From assembly GCA_036000545.1 (NCBI GenBank), contig DASYVD010000060.1, positions 1 through 15,506 of the forward strand: DNA of 15,506 bases, given 5' to 3'. Position numbers and translations under genes: made by a program. Shown piece after piece: positions 6,215 through 12,418 of this stretch (positions within the stretch are counted from its first letter, which is position 1; the number at the start of each line of letters is the position of its first letter). The stretch is from DASYVD01 sp036000545. Lineage in GTDB: Bacteria; Actinomycetota; UBA4738; CALAEC01. The notes beneath the pieces were generated by a model, which searched no databases, had not been told where the DNA came from, and saw nothing but the letters and a program-made list of their open reading frames with translations.

Positions 6215-7464
6215 CGCAGGCGCGACGCGTCGTCGACCGCCTGTTCCGCGAGGAGTCGGGGCGGGCGGTCGCCACGCTCATCCGAGTGCTGGGCGACTTC
6301 GACCTGGCCGAGGAGGCCGTCCAGGAAGCCTTCACCGTTGCCCTGGAGCGATGGCCCAACGAGGGTGTCCCGGACAAACCCGGGGCCTGGATCACGGTGA
6401 CCGCCCGGAACCGGGCCATCGACCGCCTCCGCCGGGAGCGACGGCTTGCCGATAAGCGAGGGGCTCTTGCCCAGCTCGAGGCACTCCGAGCTCTGCCCAA
6501 GGAACCCGTGGAAGCGACCACGATCCCCGACGACCGTCTTCGACTGATCTTCGCATGCTGCCACCCGGCGCTGGCCGTGGAGGCGCAGGTGGCGCTCACA
6601 CTGCGAACCCTGGGCGGTCTCACCACCCCCGAGATCGCCAGGGCGTTTCTCGTCACCGAGCCGACCATCGCTCAGCGGCTGGTCCGGGCCAAACGGAAGA
6701 TCCGGGACGCCGGGATCCCTTATCGCGTCCCTCCCCCCGAGGAGCTTGCCGGGAGGCTCCCGGCTGTTCTCGCCGTCCTCTACCTCGTCTTCAATGAGGG
6801 CTACAGCGCTACCGCCGCCGACACGCTGATTCGGCGCGAGCTGTGCGCCGAGGCGATCCGCCTGACTCGGGTCCTGGCTAAGCTGGTGCCCGACCAGCCC
6901 GAGGTCATCGGCCTCCTCGCGCTGATGCTCCTCCAGGATTCTCGTCGCGACGCCCGCATGGACCGGGGACGAGTTGTGCTTCTCGAAGACCAGGACCGCT
7001 CTCGGTGGGATGGCGTCCAGATCGCAGAGGGACTCACCCTCCTCGACCGTTCCCGGGCCCTGGGGCCTGGAGGCCCCTATCAGGTCCAGGCGGCGATCGC
7101 CGCCGAGCACGCCCTGGCGTCGCGGCCGGAGGACACGGACTGGTCGAGCATCGCCGGGCTGTACAGCCTGCTCGTGGCGATGGCCCCGTCCCCGGTCGTC
7201 GAGCTCAACCGCGCGGCGGCGGTGGCCATGGCGGAGGGACCGGAGCGCGGCCTCCGGCTCATCGATCGACTGGTGACCGAAGGCGAGCTCGACCAGTACC
7301 ACCTGCTGCACTCCGCTCGGGGCGATCTCCTGCGCCGGCTGGGGCGATTCCCGGACGCCGCCCGCGCCTACCGAGCCGCCCTCGACCTCGCCACGAACCC
7401 GGCCGAGCGAGCATTCCTGGCAGCGCGTCTGGCGGAGGTGGCCGGGAAAGCGCGTCCCGAATAG
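6139..7464 (+). CDS. ECF42-like RNA polymerase sigma factor with C-terminal extension
   Basis: Contains sigma region 2 (FREESGRAVATLIRVLGDFD ... AWITVTARNRAIDRLRRE), region 4 (FACCHPALAVEAQVALTLRT ... GLTTPEIARAFLVTEPTIAQ) and the ~200-residue C-terminal TPR-like domain (YLVFNEGYSA, ELNRAAAVAMAEGPERG, YHLLHSARGDLLRRLGRFPD) that marks the ECF42 group, in which this extension is reported to be needed for activity. No anti-sigma gene is adjacent, as usual for the group. The start is uncertain. Homologous sequence begins near 6232, yet no ATG, GTG or TTG exists in frame between 6142 and 6285. GTG 6139, with GACGAGG seven nt before it, is the best canonical choice and overlaps the DGPF gene by 76 nt; GTG 6112 and the rare CTG 6241 are alternatives. 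Confidence 0.9.
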   Translation: MGVEDPGGEVRLDRGSSGDGIPGGLAQARRVVDRLFREESGRAVATLIRVLGDFDLAEEAVQEAFTVALERWPNEGVPDKPGAWITVTARNRAIDRLRRERRLADKRGALAQLEALRALPKEPVEATTIPDDRLRLIFACCHPALAVEAQVALTLRTLGGLTTPEIARAFLVTEPTIAQRLVRAKRKIRDAGIPYRVPPPEELAGRLPAVLAVLYLVFNEGYSATAADTLIRRELCAEAIRLTRVLAKLVPDQPEVIGLLALMLLQDSRRDARMDRGRVVLLEDQDRSRWDGVQIAEGLTLLDRSRALGPGGPYQVQAAIAAEHALASRPEDTDWSSIAGLYSLLVAMAPSPVVELNRAAAVAMAEGPERGLRLIDRLVTEGELDQYHLLHSARGDLLRRLGRFPDAARAYRAALDLATNPAERAFLAARLAEVAGKARPE

Positions 7465-7467
7465 AGT
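7462..7467 (+). promoter_or_regulatory. -10 hexamer for a leaderless ligase transcript
   Basis: TAGAGT sits 7 nt before the ligase ATG. Its first three bases are the TAG stop codon of the sigma-factor gene. No good -35 is visible, so the ligase may instead be read from the upstream operon. Confidence 0.4.
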
Positions 7468-7474
7468 CCACCGG

Positions 7475-8512
7475 ATGGCCCTCCCGGTCCGCCCACCGCT
7501 CGAGCCGATGCTCGCTCGCCTGGAGGAAGAGATCCCGACAGGCGACGGGTGGCGATACGAGCCCAAGTGGGACGGGTTCCGGGCCATCGCCTTCCGAGAT
7601 GGCCCTCACATGACCATCGGCAGCCGGGGGGGGAAGACGCTCGAGCGCTACTTCCCCGAGCTCGTGGCCGCCCTGGCGGAGGTGCTGCCGCGGCGGTGCG
7701 TCGTCGACGGGGAGATCGTGCTGGCCTGGGACGGCGTCCTCGACTTCGAGATTCTCCAGCAGCGGATCCATCCCGCCGAGTCGCGCGTAAGGCGGCTGGC
7801 CAAGGAGACTCCATCCTCGTACGTGGCCTTCGACCTCCTGGCGGAGGGGTCACGCGACCTGCGAGGACAACCCCTTTCCCGGCGGTGGGACCGGCTCACC
7901 CACTTCCTGGAGCCGAAGCCCACCGGTCGTACCATGCGGGCCATCCTCGCCCCACGCACCCGCGTGGTCCTGACACCCCAGACCACCGACGCCGACGAAG
8001 CGACTCGATGGTTCGACGATCTGGAGGAGCCCGGGCTAGACGGCGTGATCGCCAAGCGGGACGACCTCACCTACCAGCCGGGCAAGCGGGTGATGGTGAA
8101 GGTGAAACATCAGCGAACCATCGACTGCGTGGTGGGCGGGTACCGGACCCACAAGTCCGGCCGGGGGGTTGGCTCGCTCCTGCTGGGGCTATACGACGAG
8201 CATGCGGTTCTCCATCACGTCGGCGCCTGCGGGGCCTTCTCGATGAAGGACCGGGTCGCCATATGGGAAAAGCTGCGCCCCCTAGAGGGAGGCGAGGCCT
8301 TCGCCGGCGGGGCGATGCTGGGTGGCCCGAGCCGGTGGCGGCCGGAAGAGAGGGACTGGATCCCGGTAGAGCCCGCCTTGGTATGTGAGGTCGCCTACGA
8401 CCACTTCCAGGGGGGACGTCGGTTCCGCCACCTCGCGCAGTTCTTGCGGTGGCGACCGGACCGGAAACCGCGATCGTGCACCTTCGAGCAGCTTTCCGAA
8501 CGACGGAGCTAG
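7475..8512 (+). CDS. ligC: ATP-dependent DNA ligase, LigC type
   Basis: A 345-residue ligase with the nucleotidyltransferase core and OB domain only, the size of mycobacterial LigC. Motif I is EPKWDGFR with the adenylated lysine K31. Then come SRGG (50-53), DGE (78-80), motif III VAFDLL (117-122), motif IV DGVIAKR (189-195) and motif V VMVKVK (206-211). The OB domain follows, with CVVGGYRTHKSGRGVGSLLL. The enzyme seals nicks using ATP. LigC has been associated with short-gap and base-excision repair in mycobacteria; UdgX lies 1 kb downstream on the other strand. No polymerase or nuclease domain is fused, unlike LigD. The start is 10 nt after the sigma gene and lacks a ribosome binding site, consistent with leaderless or coupled translation. 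Confidence 0.93.
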   Translation: MALPVRPPLEPMLARLEEEIPTGDGWRYEPKWDGFRAIAFRDGPHMTIGSRGGKTLERYFPELVAALAEVLPRRCVVDGEIVLAWDGVLDFEILQQRIHPAESRVRRLAKETPSSYVAFDLLAEGSRDLRGQPLSRRWDRLTHFLEPKPTGRTMRAILAPRTRVVLTPQTTDADEATRWFDDLEEPGLDGVIAKRDDLTYQPGKRVMVKVKHQRTIDCVVGGYRTHKSGRGVGSLLLGLYDEHAVLHHVGACGAFSMKDRVAIWEKLRPLEGGEAFAGGAMLGGPSRWRPEERDWIPVEPALVCEVAYDHFQGGRRFRHLAQFLRWRPDRKPRSCTFEQLSERRS

Positions 8513-8788
8513 CGCCGGTCGATCAGCTTCCCAGGAAAATAGGTGGCAACGGTCCGCAGGACCACCCAACACGATCACCCGGATGATCCCGTTACTTGGC
8601 GAGCGCGAACCCCGTCATGCCCGATCGCTGTTCGGGAACAGGCTCATGGGTGTGGGGCTCGGGCTCGGTTCCATGCGTATGTGCCGTCGCGCTGTCGCCT
8701 CCCACTCCTGGCCATGCTTCCCGCTAGGAGAGCGCGCAAATCGCGACGCTTCAACGGTCACATGACCAGATCCTCCCGGTCCGGCGAG
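8513..8788. other. Gene-free gap between convergent ligase and CAP genes
   Basis: No convincing coding frame, RNA gene or known fragment was found. It contains three small inverted repeats: GGTCC-gca-GGACC at 8551-8563, GATCA/TGATC at 8573-8588 and CCCGA/TCGGG at 8620-8636. The first could end ligase transcription, but none has a T tract. Confidence 0.5.
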
Positions 8789-9247
8789 TCACCCAAGGAA
8801 GATCTCGGTGACCCAAACTCGACCACCGGATCGCACCACTCCCACGCCGATCTTCGTGAATGCTCGGCTAAGGATGTTTCGCCGGTGCGGGCGGCTGTCC
8901 ATGAGCGCCCGGTGCACCGAGCGGACGGTCGATCCCACACCCACGTTCTCGCCGATCGCATCCCAGTCCCATGACGACAGAAGGCACGAGAGGCAGGAGT
9001 GATGGAAGATCGAGCCTTCGTCGGCCATCCGCGCGCTGTGGCGGTGAGCCTTCCGGGATAGGGACTGGCTGAGCTGGAGTCGGGGACGGTCCCGTTTCTC
9101 CCGGGCTCGATTGACCAGGGCGAAGAGGTCCTTCTCCGCGCTCGTGTTGGCCAGCACCGGCGAGGCGGAGGGCCCACCGACGACCAGGAGCCCCGCAACC
9201 ACCATCGCCACCGCGGTCCGGGCGGCGCGGGAACGGGTCGCGTCCAT
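8789..9247 (-). CDS. Secreted CAP (SCP/PR-1/YkwD-like) protein
   Basis: Encodes 152 residues. Residues 1-33 are a signal peptide (basic start, TAVAMVVAGLLVVGG, then ASPVLANT). The rest is a short CAP domain: LFALVNRARE, KAHRHSARMADEG with H70, FHHS, AIGENVGVG, and the C-terminal HRRNILSRAFTKIGVGVV with H121, ending in WVTEIF. The two His and nearby acids form the cavity site seen across CAP proteins. Cys85 and Cys88 are close together and may pair. Function in bacteria is mostly unknown; extracellular lipid, metal or peptidoglycan-related roles have been proposed for relatives. The ATG has GGGAGG five nt upstream. The gene follows udgX on the same strand after a gap that contains a hairpin, so separate transcription is likely. 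Confidence 0.88.
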   Translation of the reverse strand: MDATRSRAARTAVAMVVAGLLVVGGPSASPVLANTSAEKDLFALVNRAREKRDRPRLQLSQSLSRKAHRHSARMADEGSIFHHSCLSCLLSSWDWDAIGENVGVGSTVRSVHRALMDSRPHRRNILSRAFTKIGVGVVRSGGRVWVTEIFLG

Positions 9248-9395
9248 GGCGGCCTCCCTTCCTTTTGAGGGGGGCCTCCGAAGCTATGGACCGCATCACG
9301 GAGCCGGTAGTCGCTTTTTCCTCCACGGACGATCGGCCGTGGGCAGGCGGACGTCGGGAGCCCGACCCACGTTCAACTGTGAGGGGCACCCGGCC

Positions 9396-9425
9396 CTCGG
9401 CCAGGATCCCGGGGGGTGGGCCGAG
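9396..9425 (-). terminator. GC-rich hairpin just after udgX
   Basis: CTCGGCC (9396-9402) and GGCCGAG (9419-9425) form a perfect 7-bp stem with a 16-nt loop, beginning 5 nt after the udgX stop on the - strand. There is no T tract. The position suggests it ends udgX transcription before the CAP gene. Confidence 0.45.
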
Positions 9426-9430
9426 CGACC

Positions 9431-10063
9431 TCAGCCAGCCAGGCGCCGGGCCACCAGGGCGAGATCCCGGACGAACAGGCGGCGCTGCTGCTCTCGATCC
9501 ACGTCTTCGGGCGCCCGCAGGATCGCCGACGGGTGGATGGTCGCCGTGATCTCGGGCCCGAGGTCGGATGGGAAGAATTCCCCGTGCTGCTTCGTGATGC
9601 GAAATTGCCGGCCCAGCAGAGCCTGTGCCGCGGTGGCCCCCAGGGCCACGATCAGCCTCGGCTTTACCACCTCGACCTCGGCCTCCAGCCAGGGACGGCA
9701 CGCGGCGATCTCCTCGGCGTTGGGCTTCTTGTGGATGCGACGCTTTCCTCGAGGAGTGAACTTGAAGTGCTTGACCACGTTGGTCACGTACACCTTGTCC
9801 CGGTCGATGCCTACCTCCTCGAGGGCCCGGTCGAGCTCCCTCCCGGCCGGTCCCACGAACGGCTTGCCCCGGCGGTCCTCCTGGTCTCCGGGCTGCTCTC
9901 CGACCAGCATGACCTCGGCCTTGGTGAGCCCTTCCCCGAACACGGTCTGGGTGGCGCCCCGGTAGAGACCACAGCCCCGGCACCCAGCTGCGGCGTCCCG
10001 AAGGCGACCGAGGGTCGGGCGGTCGGGGATGAGCGAGCGAGCATCGGTCGCGTCCTCCGTCAT
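9431..10063 (-). CDS. udgX: UdgX-type uracil-DNA glycosylase / uracil-DNA cross-linking protein
   Basis: A 210-residue member of the family 4-like uracil-DNA glycosylases. Motif 1 is GEQPGDQED (55-63), followed by KPFVGPAG and, near the end, IHPSAIL with H177. The diagnostic UdgX loop KRRIH is at 107-111. In the mycobacterial protein its His attacks the uracil site and leaves the protein covalently bound to DNA, so His111 is the predicted nucleophile. Cluster-ligand candidates are C28, C31 and C122. The remaining Cys of family 4 enzymes corresponds to the HFKF segment with His99, as remembered for other UdgX proteins. The ATG start is preceded by GGGGGAGG about 11 nt upstream, rather distant. 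The protein should act in the cytoplasm in repair of deaminated cytosine or misincorporated dUMP. Confidence 0.95.
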   Translation of the reverse strand: MTEDATDARSLIPDRPTLGRLRDAAAGCRGCGLYRGATQTVFGEGLTKAEVMLVGEQPGDQEDRRGKPFVGPAGRELDRALEEVGIDRDKVYVTNVVKHFKFTPRGKRRIHKKPNAEEIAACRPWLEAEVEVVKPRLIVALGATAAQALLGRQFRITKQHGEFFPSDLGPEITATIHPSAILRAPEDVDREQQRRLFVRDLALVARRLAG

Positions 10064-10099
10064 GACACCGCGCGCCTCCCCCGGACAGAGCCGCCTTCC

Positions 10100-10105
10100 A
10101 CCCTA
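10100..10105 (-). promoter_or_regulatory. -10 hexamer of udgX
   Basis: TAGGGT on the - strand lies 36 nt before the udgX ATG, upstream of the purine-rich ribosome binding site. The region 17 nt further upstream has no recognisable -35. Confidence 0.4.
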
Positions 10106-10155
10106 CCCACCTGAGCGGCATGCCCTCCCGGCCGAAGGCCCTCTTCGCGGCTCTT

Positions 10156-10184
10156 GGCGCTCACACGAACTCCAGGCGCTCACA
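10156..10184. repeat. 10-bp direct repeat GGCGCTCACA
   Basis: Two identical copies at 10156-10165 and 10175-10184, 19 bp apart start to start, close to two helical turns. Their place between divergent promoters suggests a tandem regulator site. They are shared by no other place noticed in the window. Confidence 0.5.
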
Positions 10185-10188
10185 GGAA

Positions 10189-10211
10189 GAGGGAGCCCCC
10201 GTGACTCCCTC
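10189..10211. repeat. 7-bp inverted repeat GAGGGAG / CTCCCTC
   Basis: A perfect 7-bp dyad with a 9-nt spacer, directly next to the direct repeat. It could be an operator or a hairpin that insulates the divergent units. Confidence 0.4.
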
Positions 10212-10250
10212 CCCAGTGCGCTCGCGCCCTCGCAGGTAGTGCTTCCGCTC

Positions 10251-10342
10251 TAGGACGATTCCTGAGGAATCCGGACACTTCCGGCATAGGACTACCCGGG
10301 CTAGTCAGTTGGAGGGGGGTGAGAAATCCCCTGACCGGGCTA
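10251..10342 (+). promoter_or_regulatory. Structured upstream/leader region of the SipW operon
   Basis: Consecutive dyads: GATTCC-TGA-GGAATC (10257-10271), CCGGA-cact-TCCGG (10271-10284), GACTA-N7-TAGTC (10290-10306), and GTCAG ... CTGAC (10304-10335) with CCCC at 10328-10331 able to pair with G-run bases 10316-10319. The last two share bases 10304-10306 and cannot form together, as in a switch. Direct repeats also occur: TAGGAC at 10251 and 10287, CCGGGCTA at 10296 and 10335. The region could be an operator array or a regulatory RNA leader; the ligand and the transcription start are unknown. Confidence 0.45.
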
Positions 10343-10442
10343 TCCGCTCAGCCGTTTGACCGACCGATTTCTGTTGGAGAAGCGAGGGAAGCAGCCCGCG
10401 AGCGGTCGGAGGGACGACCAGCTTCCCTCGGAAGGAAGGAAG

Positions 10443-11096
10443 ATGATGACTGCATCGAGCTTCGGCCTCACCGAGCGGAAGCCCGTGCGGACGCGTGAAC
10501 GGAAGAGCGAGCGCATCGGCTCCAGGCTCGCGCTGACAGCTTTGGTGCTGGGGGTCCTCGGCACCATCGCCGGAGTCGGCACCTTGTCGGCGTTCAGTGC
10601 GACGACCGACAACTCCGCCAACTCCTTCACCGCCGGCACCGTCGCCATCGGAGACGACGACAGCGGTTCGGCCATGTTGGCGCTCTCGAATGCCAAGCCG
10701 GGCGACTCCGACGCCGCGTGCATCGTCGTCAACTACACCGGAAGCCTTCCCGCCTCGGTCAAGCTGTACGGTTCGACCGGTGGGACGGGGCTCGCCCAGT
10801 ACCTGGACCTGACCGTTACCCGGGGAGCGAAGTCGAGCGGCTTCGACTCGTGCGGAGACTTCAACCCGGACGGGACGGACTACATCGGCGCAGGTGCGGG
10901 CGTGATCTACAGCGGCACGCTTCAGGGGTACCCCGGCGGATACGGCGGAGGCATCGACGACGCGCCCGGCGCCGTGGACGCATGGACCACGGGCGAGAGC
11001 CACGCGTACAAGTTCGTGGTCACCGTCCAGAACGACGGTGCTGCCCAGGGCCTCACCGCGAGCCAGGTCTTCACCTGGGAGGCAAGGAACAACTGA
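10443..11096 (+). CDS. TasA/camelysin-like exported protein with SipW-type signal
   Basis: Encodes 217 residues. A long basic N-terminal part (ERKPVRTRERKSER) precedes the hydrophobic stretch LALTALVLGVLGTIAGVGTL (29-48) and then SAFSATTDNSANSFTAGTVA, the pattern of proteins processed by SipW-type peptidases (TasA, camelysin and actinobacterial relatives). The mature part is small and beta-rich (NYTGSLPASVKLYG, HAYKFVVTVQNDGAAQGLTA) with two Cys, C93 and C137. TasA forms matrix fibres in Bacillus; a structural surface role here is inference. Two adjacent ATGs (10443, 10446) follow GGAAGGA. The frame is open upstream to an ATG at 10356, but that part is not hydrophobic and overlaps the leader. 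The peptidase gene starts 1 nt after the stop. Confidence 0.85.
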   Translation: MMTASSFGLTERKPVRTRERKSERIGSRLALTALVLGVLGTIAGVGTLSAFSATTDNSANSFTAGTVAIGDDDSGSAMLALSNAKPGDSDAACIVVNYTGSLPASVKLYGSTGGTGLAQYLDLTVTRGAKSSGFDSCGDFNPDGTDYIGAGAGVIYSGTLQGYPGGYGGGIDDAPGAVDAWTTGESHAYKFVVTVQNDGAAQGLTASQVFTWEARNN

Positions 11097-11097
11097 C

Positions 11098-11619
11098 GTG
11101 ACGGTCGTTGCCCTCCCGACCGTCCGAGGGTCGGCGCGGCGCTGGATCGGGAACGCCGCGCTGACCCTGCTCATTGCGGGCGCGGTCATCCTGCTCTCTG
11201 CGGGAGTCGGAGCCGCGTTGGGCTTCCGCGCCCTGGTCGTTCGGAGCGGGAGCATGGCACCCGCCATCGAAAGCGGAGACGTCGTGGTCACCAGGCTCGT
11301 CCGGCCCACCGCAGCGCAGCCCGGCGACATCGTCACGTTCCAAGACAGCTCACGCCAGGGTGACCTCGTGACCCATCGAGTCGTTGAAGTCCGCCGGGAA
11401 AGCGACCGCGTGTCCTTCGTCACTCGGGGCGACGCGAATACCGGCGAGGAACGCTGGTCGATCGATTCCCACGGAACCATCGGGGCGACGGCGTTCCGCG
11501 TTCCCGCGGCAGGTCACGTCCTCGCCTGGCTTCGGACGCCCACCGTGCGGATGTCGCTCCTGGTGAGCGCGGCGCTCGTCCTCGCGGTCCTGGCCCTCCG
11601 TCGCATCTGGAGCGGTTGA
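11098..11619 (+). CDS. sipW: SipW-type signal peptidase I (family S26B)
   Basis: A 173-residue membrane peptidase. The first transmembrane helix is at ~21-43, and the catalytic serine S52 lies in VVRSGSMAPAIESGDVVV. The general base is His93 in THRVVEV rather than Lys, which defines the ER/SipW-type branch, and D112 lies in TRGDAN. A second helix at ~151-168 ends in LRRIWSG. It should cleave the signal peptides of the exported proteins on either side of it. The GTG start is 1 nt after the TasA-like stop, with GGGAGGCAAGGA before it. An upstream in-frame start at 11038 is rejected because it would overlap the preceding gene by 59 nt and add nothing recognisable. The order substrate-peptidase-substrate is typical of dedicated SipW loci. 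Confidence 0.92.
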   Translation: MTVVALPTVRGSARRWIGNAALTLLIAGAVILLSAGVGAALGFRALVVRSGSMAPAIESGDVVVTRLVRPTAAQPGDIVTFQDSSRQGDLVTHRVVEVRRESDRVSFVTRGDANTGEERWSIDSHGTIGATAFRVPAAGHVLAWLRTPTVRMSLLVSAALVLAVLALRRIWSG

Positions 11620-11630
11620 GAGGAGATCCT

Positions 11631-11732
11631 GTGCGCCGCCAGCGTCGCCTCGTGCTCGCAACGCTGGTGGCGATCGTTGCGGTGGGGGCCCTGATCCCTT
11701 CCATCGCCGATACGTCCGATGACGATGACTGA
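11631..11732 (+). CDS. 33-residue membrane microprotein with Asp tail
   Basis: A short frame starting with GTG 12 nt after the peptidase stop, with AGGAG five to six nt before the start. The product begins MRRQRR, continues with an ~18-residue hydrophobic segment (LVLATLVAIVAVGALIPS) and ends IADTSDDDD. The basic start and acidic end predict a single span with the C terminus outside, or a cleaved export signal releasing a tiny acidic peptide. Its stop overlaps the next gene's start by 14 nt, so translation of the downstream gene probably depends on it. I recognise no family. It might assist the peptidase, be a substrate itself, or simply couple translation. The ribosome binding site, the overlap and the sensible topology make a real gene likely but not certain. 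Confidence 0.6.
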   Translation: MRRQRRLVLATLVAIVAVGALIPSIADTSDDDD

Positions 11733-12387
11733 GCCCCTGGGCATGGGCGGGCGGTGGCGAGGACTCGCGCTGGCCCTGGCTGCCCTCGGACTAATGGCCT
11801 CCACGGCGGCCGTGGGCAATTCGATGGCCGCCTTCTCCGACACGACGAACAATCCCGGAAACAGCTTCTCTGCAGCCGCATCGTTCTGTGCGAGCCCAGG
11901 TGCGCAGACTGTGATCGCCGACGCGGACAGCTACGTCGACGAGAACGCCCCGGCAAGCAACTACGGGAACTCCACCTCGGTCCAGATTCAGTCCCGGCAG
12001 GGCGGACGGAATCGAAGAGTCCTGGTCCATTTCCCCCTCCCGGCCGCGCCGTTCTGCTCGGTGACCTCCGCCACCCTGCGGCTGTACGCAAACGCCGCGA
12101 AGCCAGGGAGAACGCTCCAGGCCTATCAGGCCGCTACGCCCTGGACGGAGGGCACGGTGAATTGGCTCACGCAGCCGCCGACGACCGGAAGCCCTTCGAC
12201 AACCACCTCGGCAACGGGCTGGGGCCAGTTCGACGTTACGGCACAGGTCCAGAGTCTCTTCGCCGTCCTGAACACGGGGTTCGTGGTGAGGGACTCGGTC
12301 GAGGACGAGAATCCCGCGAGCACCCAACAGTTCTCGAGCCGCGACGCCCCAACATATCGGCCCGAGCTGGTCATCACGCTCGCGTAG
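11719..12387 (+). CDS. DNRLRE-domain exported protein with SipW-type signal
   Basis: Encodes 222 residues. The hydrophobic segment LALALAALGLMASTAAVG (16-33) is followed by NSMAAFSDTTNNPGNSFSAA, matching the AFSxTTxNxxNSFxA pattern of the TasA-like protein two genes upstream, so the same peptidase should process both. From residue ~60 there is a DNRLRE domain: VIADADSYVDENAPASNYGN, RVLVHFPLP, SATLRLYAN, PWTEGTVNWLTQPP, FDVTAQVQ, and a final YRPELVITLA. This beta-sandwich fold occurs in many secreted bacterial and archaeal surface or glycan-associated proteins. C57 and C113 may form a disulfide. No Shine-Dalgarno precedes the ATG; the 14-nt overlap with the microprotein implies reinitiation. 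ATG 11725 is an alternative start. Confidence 0.85.
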   Translation: MTMTEPLGMGGRWRGLALALAALGLMASTAAVGNSMAAFSDTTNNPGNSFSAAASFCASPGAQTVIADADSYVDENAPASNYGNSTSVQIQSRQGGRNRRVLVHFPLPAAPFCSVTSATLRLYANAAKPGRTLQAYQAATPWTEGTVNWLTQPPTTGSPSTTTSATGWGQFDVTAQVQSLFAVLNTGFVVRDSVEDENPASTQQFSSRDAPTYRPELVITLA

Positions 12388-12406
12388 CGGGCGAATCCTC
12401 GCGCGC

Positions 12407-12412
12407 TAGGCT
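12407..12412 (+). promoter_or_regulatory. -10 hexamer for a leaderless HAD transcript
   Basis: TAGGCT lies 6 nt before the GTG at 12419, the same hexamer and near the same distance as before the PAS gene at 2652. No -35 is evident and no ribosome binding site fits in between. Confidence 0.5.
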
Positions 12413-12418
12413 GGTTCG

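Larger units (their letters stand above)
10064..10442. other. 379-nt divergent intergenic region with many repeats
   Basis: Lies between udgX (-) and the SipW operon (+). No coding frame is convincing. It holds a -10 hexamer for udgX, a 10-bp direct repeat, a 7-bp hairpin and a series of inverted repeats nearer the operon (each listed separately). On the + strand no TAnnnT hexamer occurs between 10106 and 10442. It does not match a riboswitch class I know. Confidence 0.7.

Noticed and set aside
6211..7587. 458-codon open frame on the - strand opposite the sigma factor
   Set aside because: It is a shadow caused by GC-rich codon bias; its translation is low in recognisable motifs, while the + strand has clear sigma-factor regions.
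7475..10063. A dedicated ligase-UdgX repair operon
   Set aside because: The two genes are on opposite strands and separated by an unrelated secreted CAP gene, so they cannot form one operon.
8868..10121. 417-codon open frame on the - strand across CAP and udgX
   Set aside because: It overlaps two genes with clear family motifs in another frame and encodes Arg/Gly/Pro-rich sequence typical of out-of-frame reading.
10251..10342. Known riboswitch (TPP, cobalamin, c-di-GMP, c-di-AMP, SAM)
   Set aside because: I compared the stretch with the core motifs of these classes as I remember them and found no match. Only unexplained hairpins remain.
10356..10442. N-terminal extension of the TasA-like protein to 10356
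   Set aside because: The added residues are not conserved-looking, and the double ATG at 10443 has a purine-rich site directly before it.
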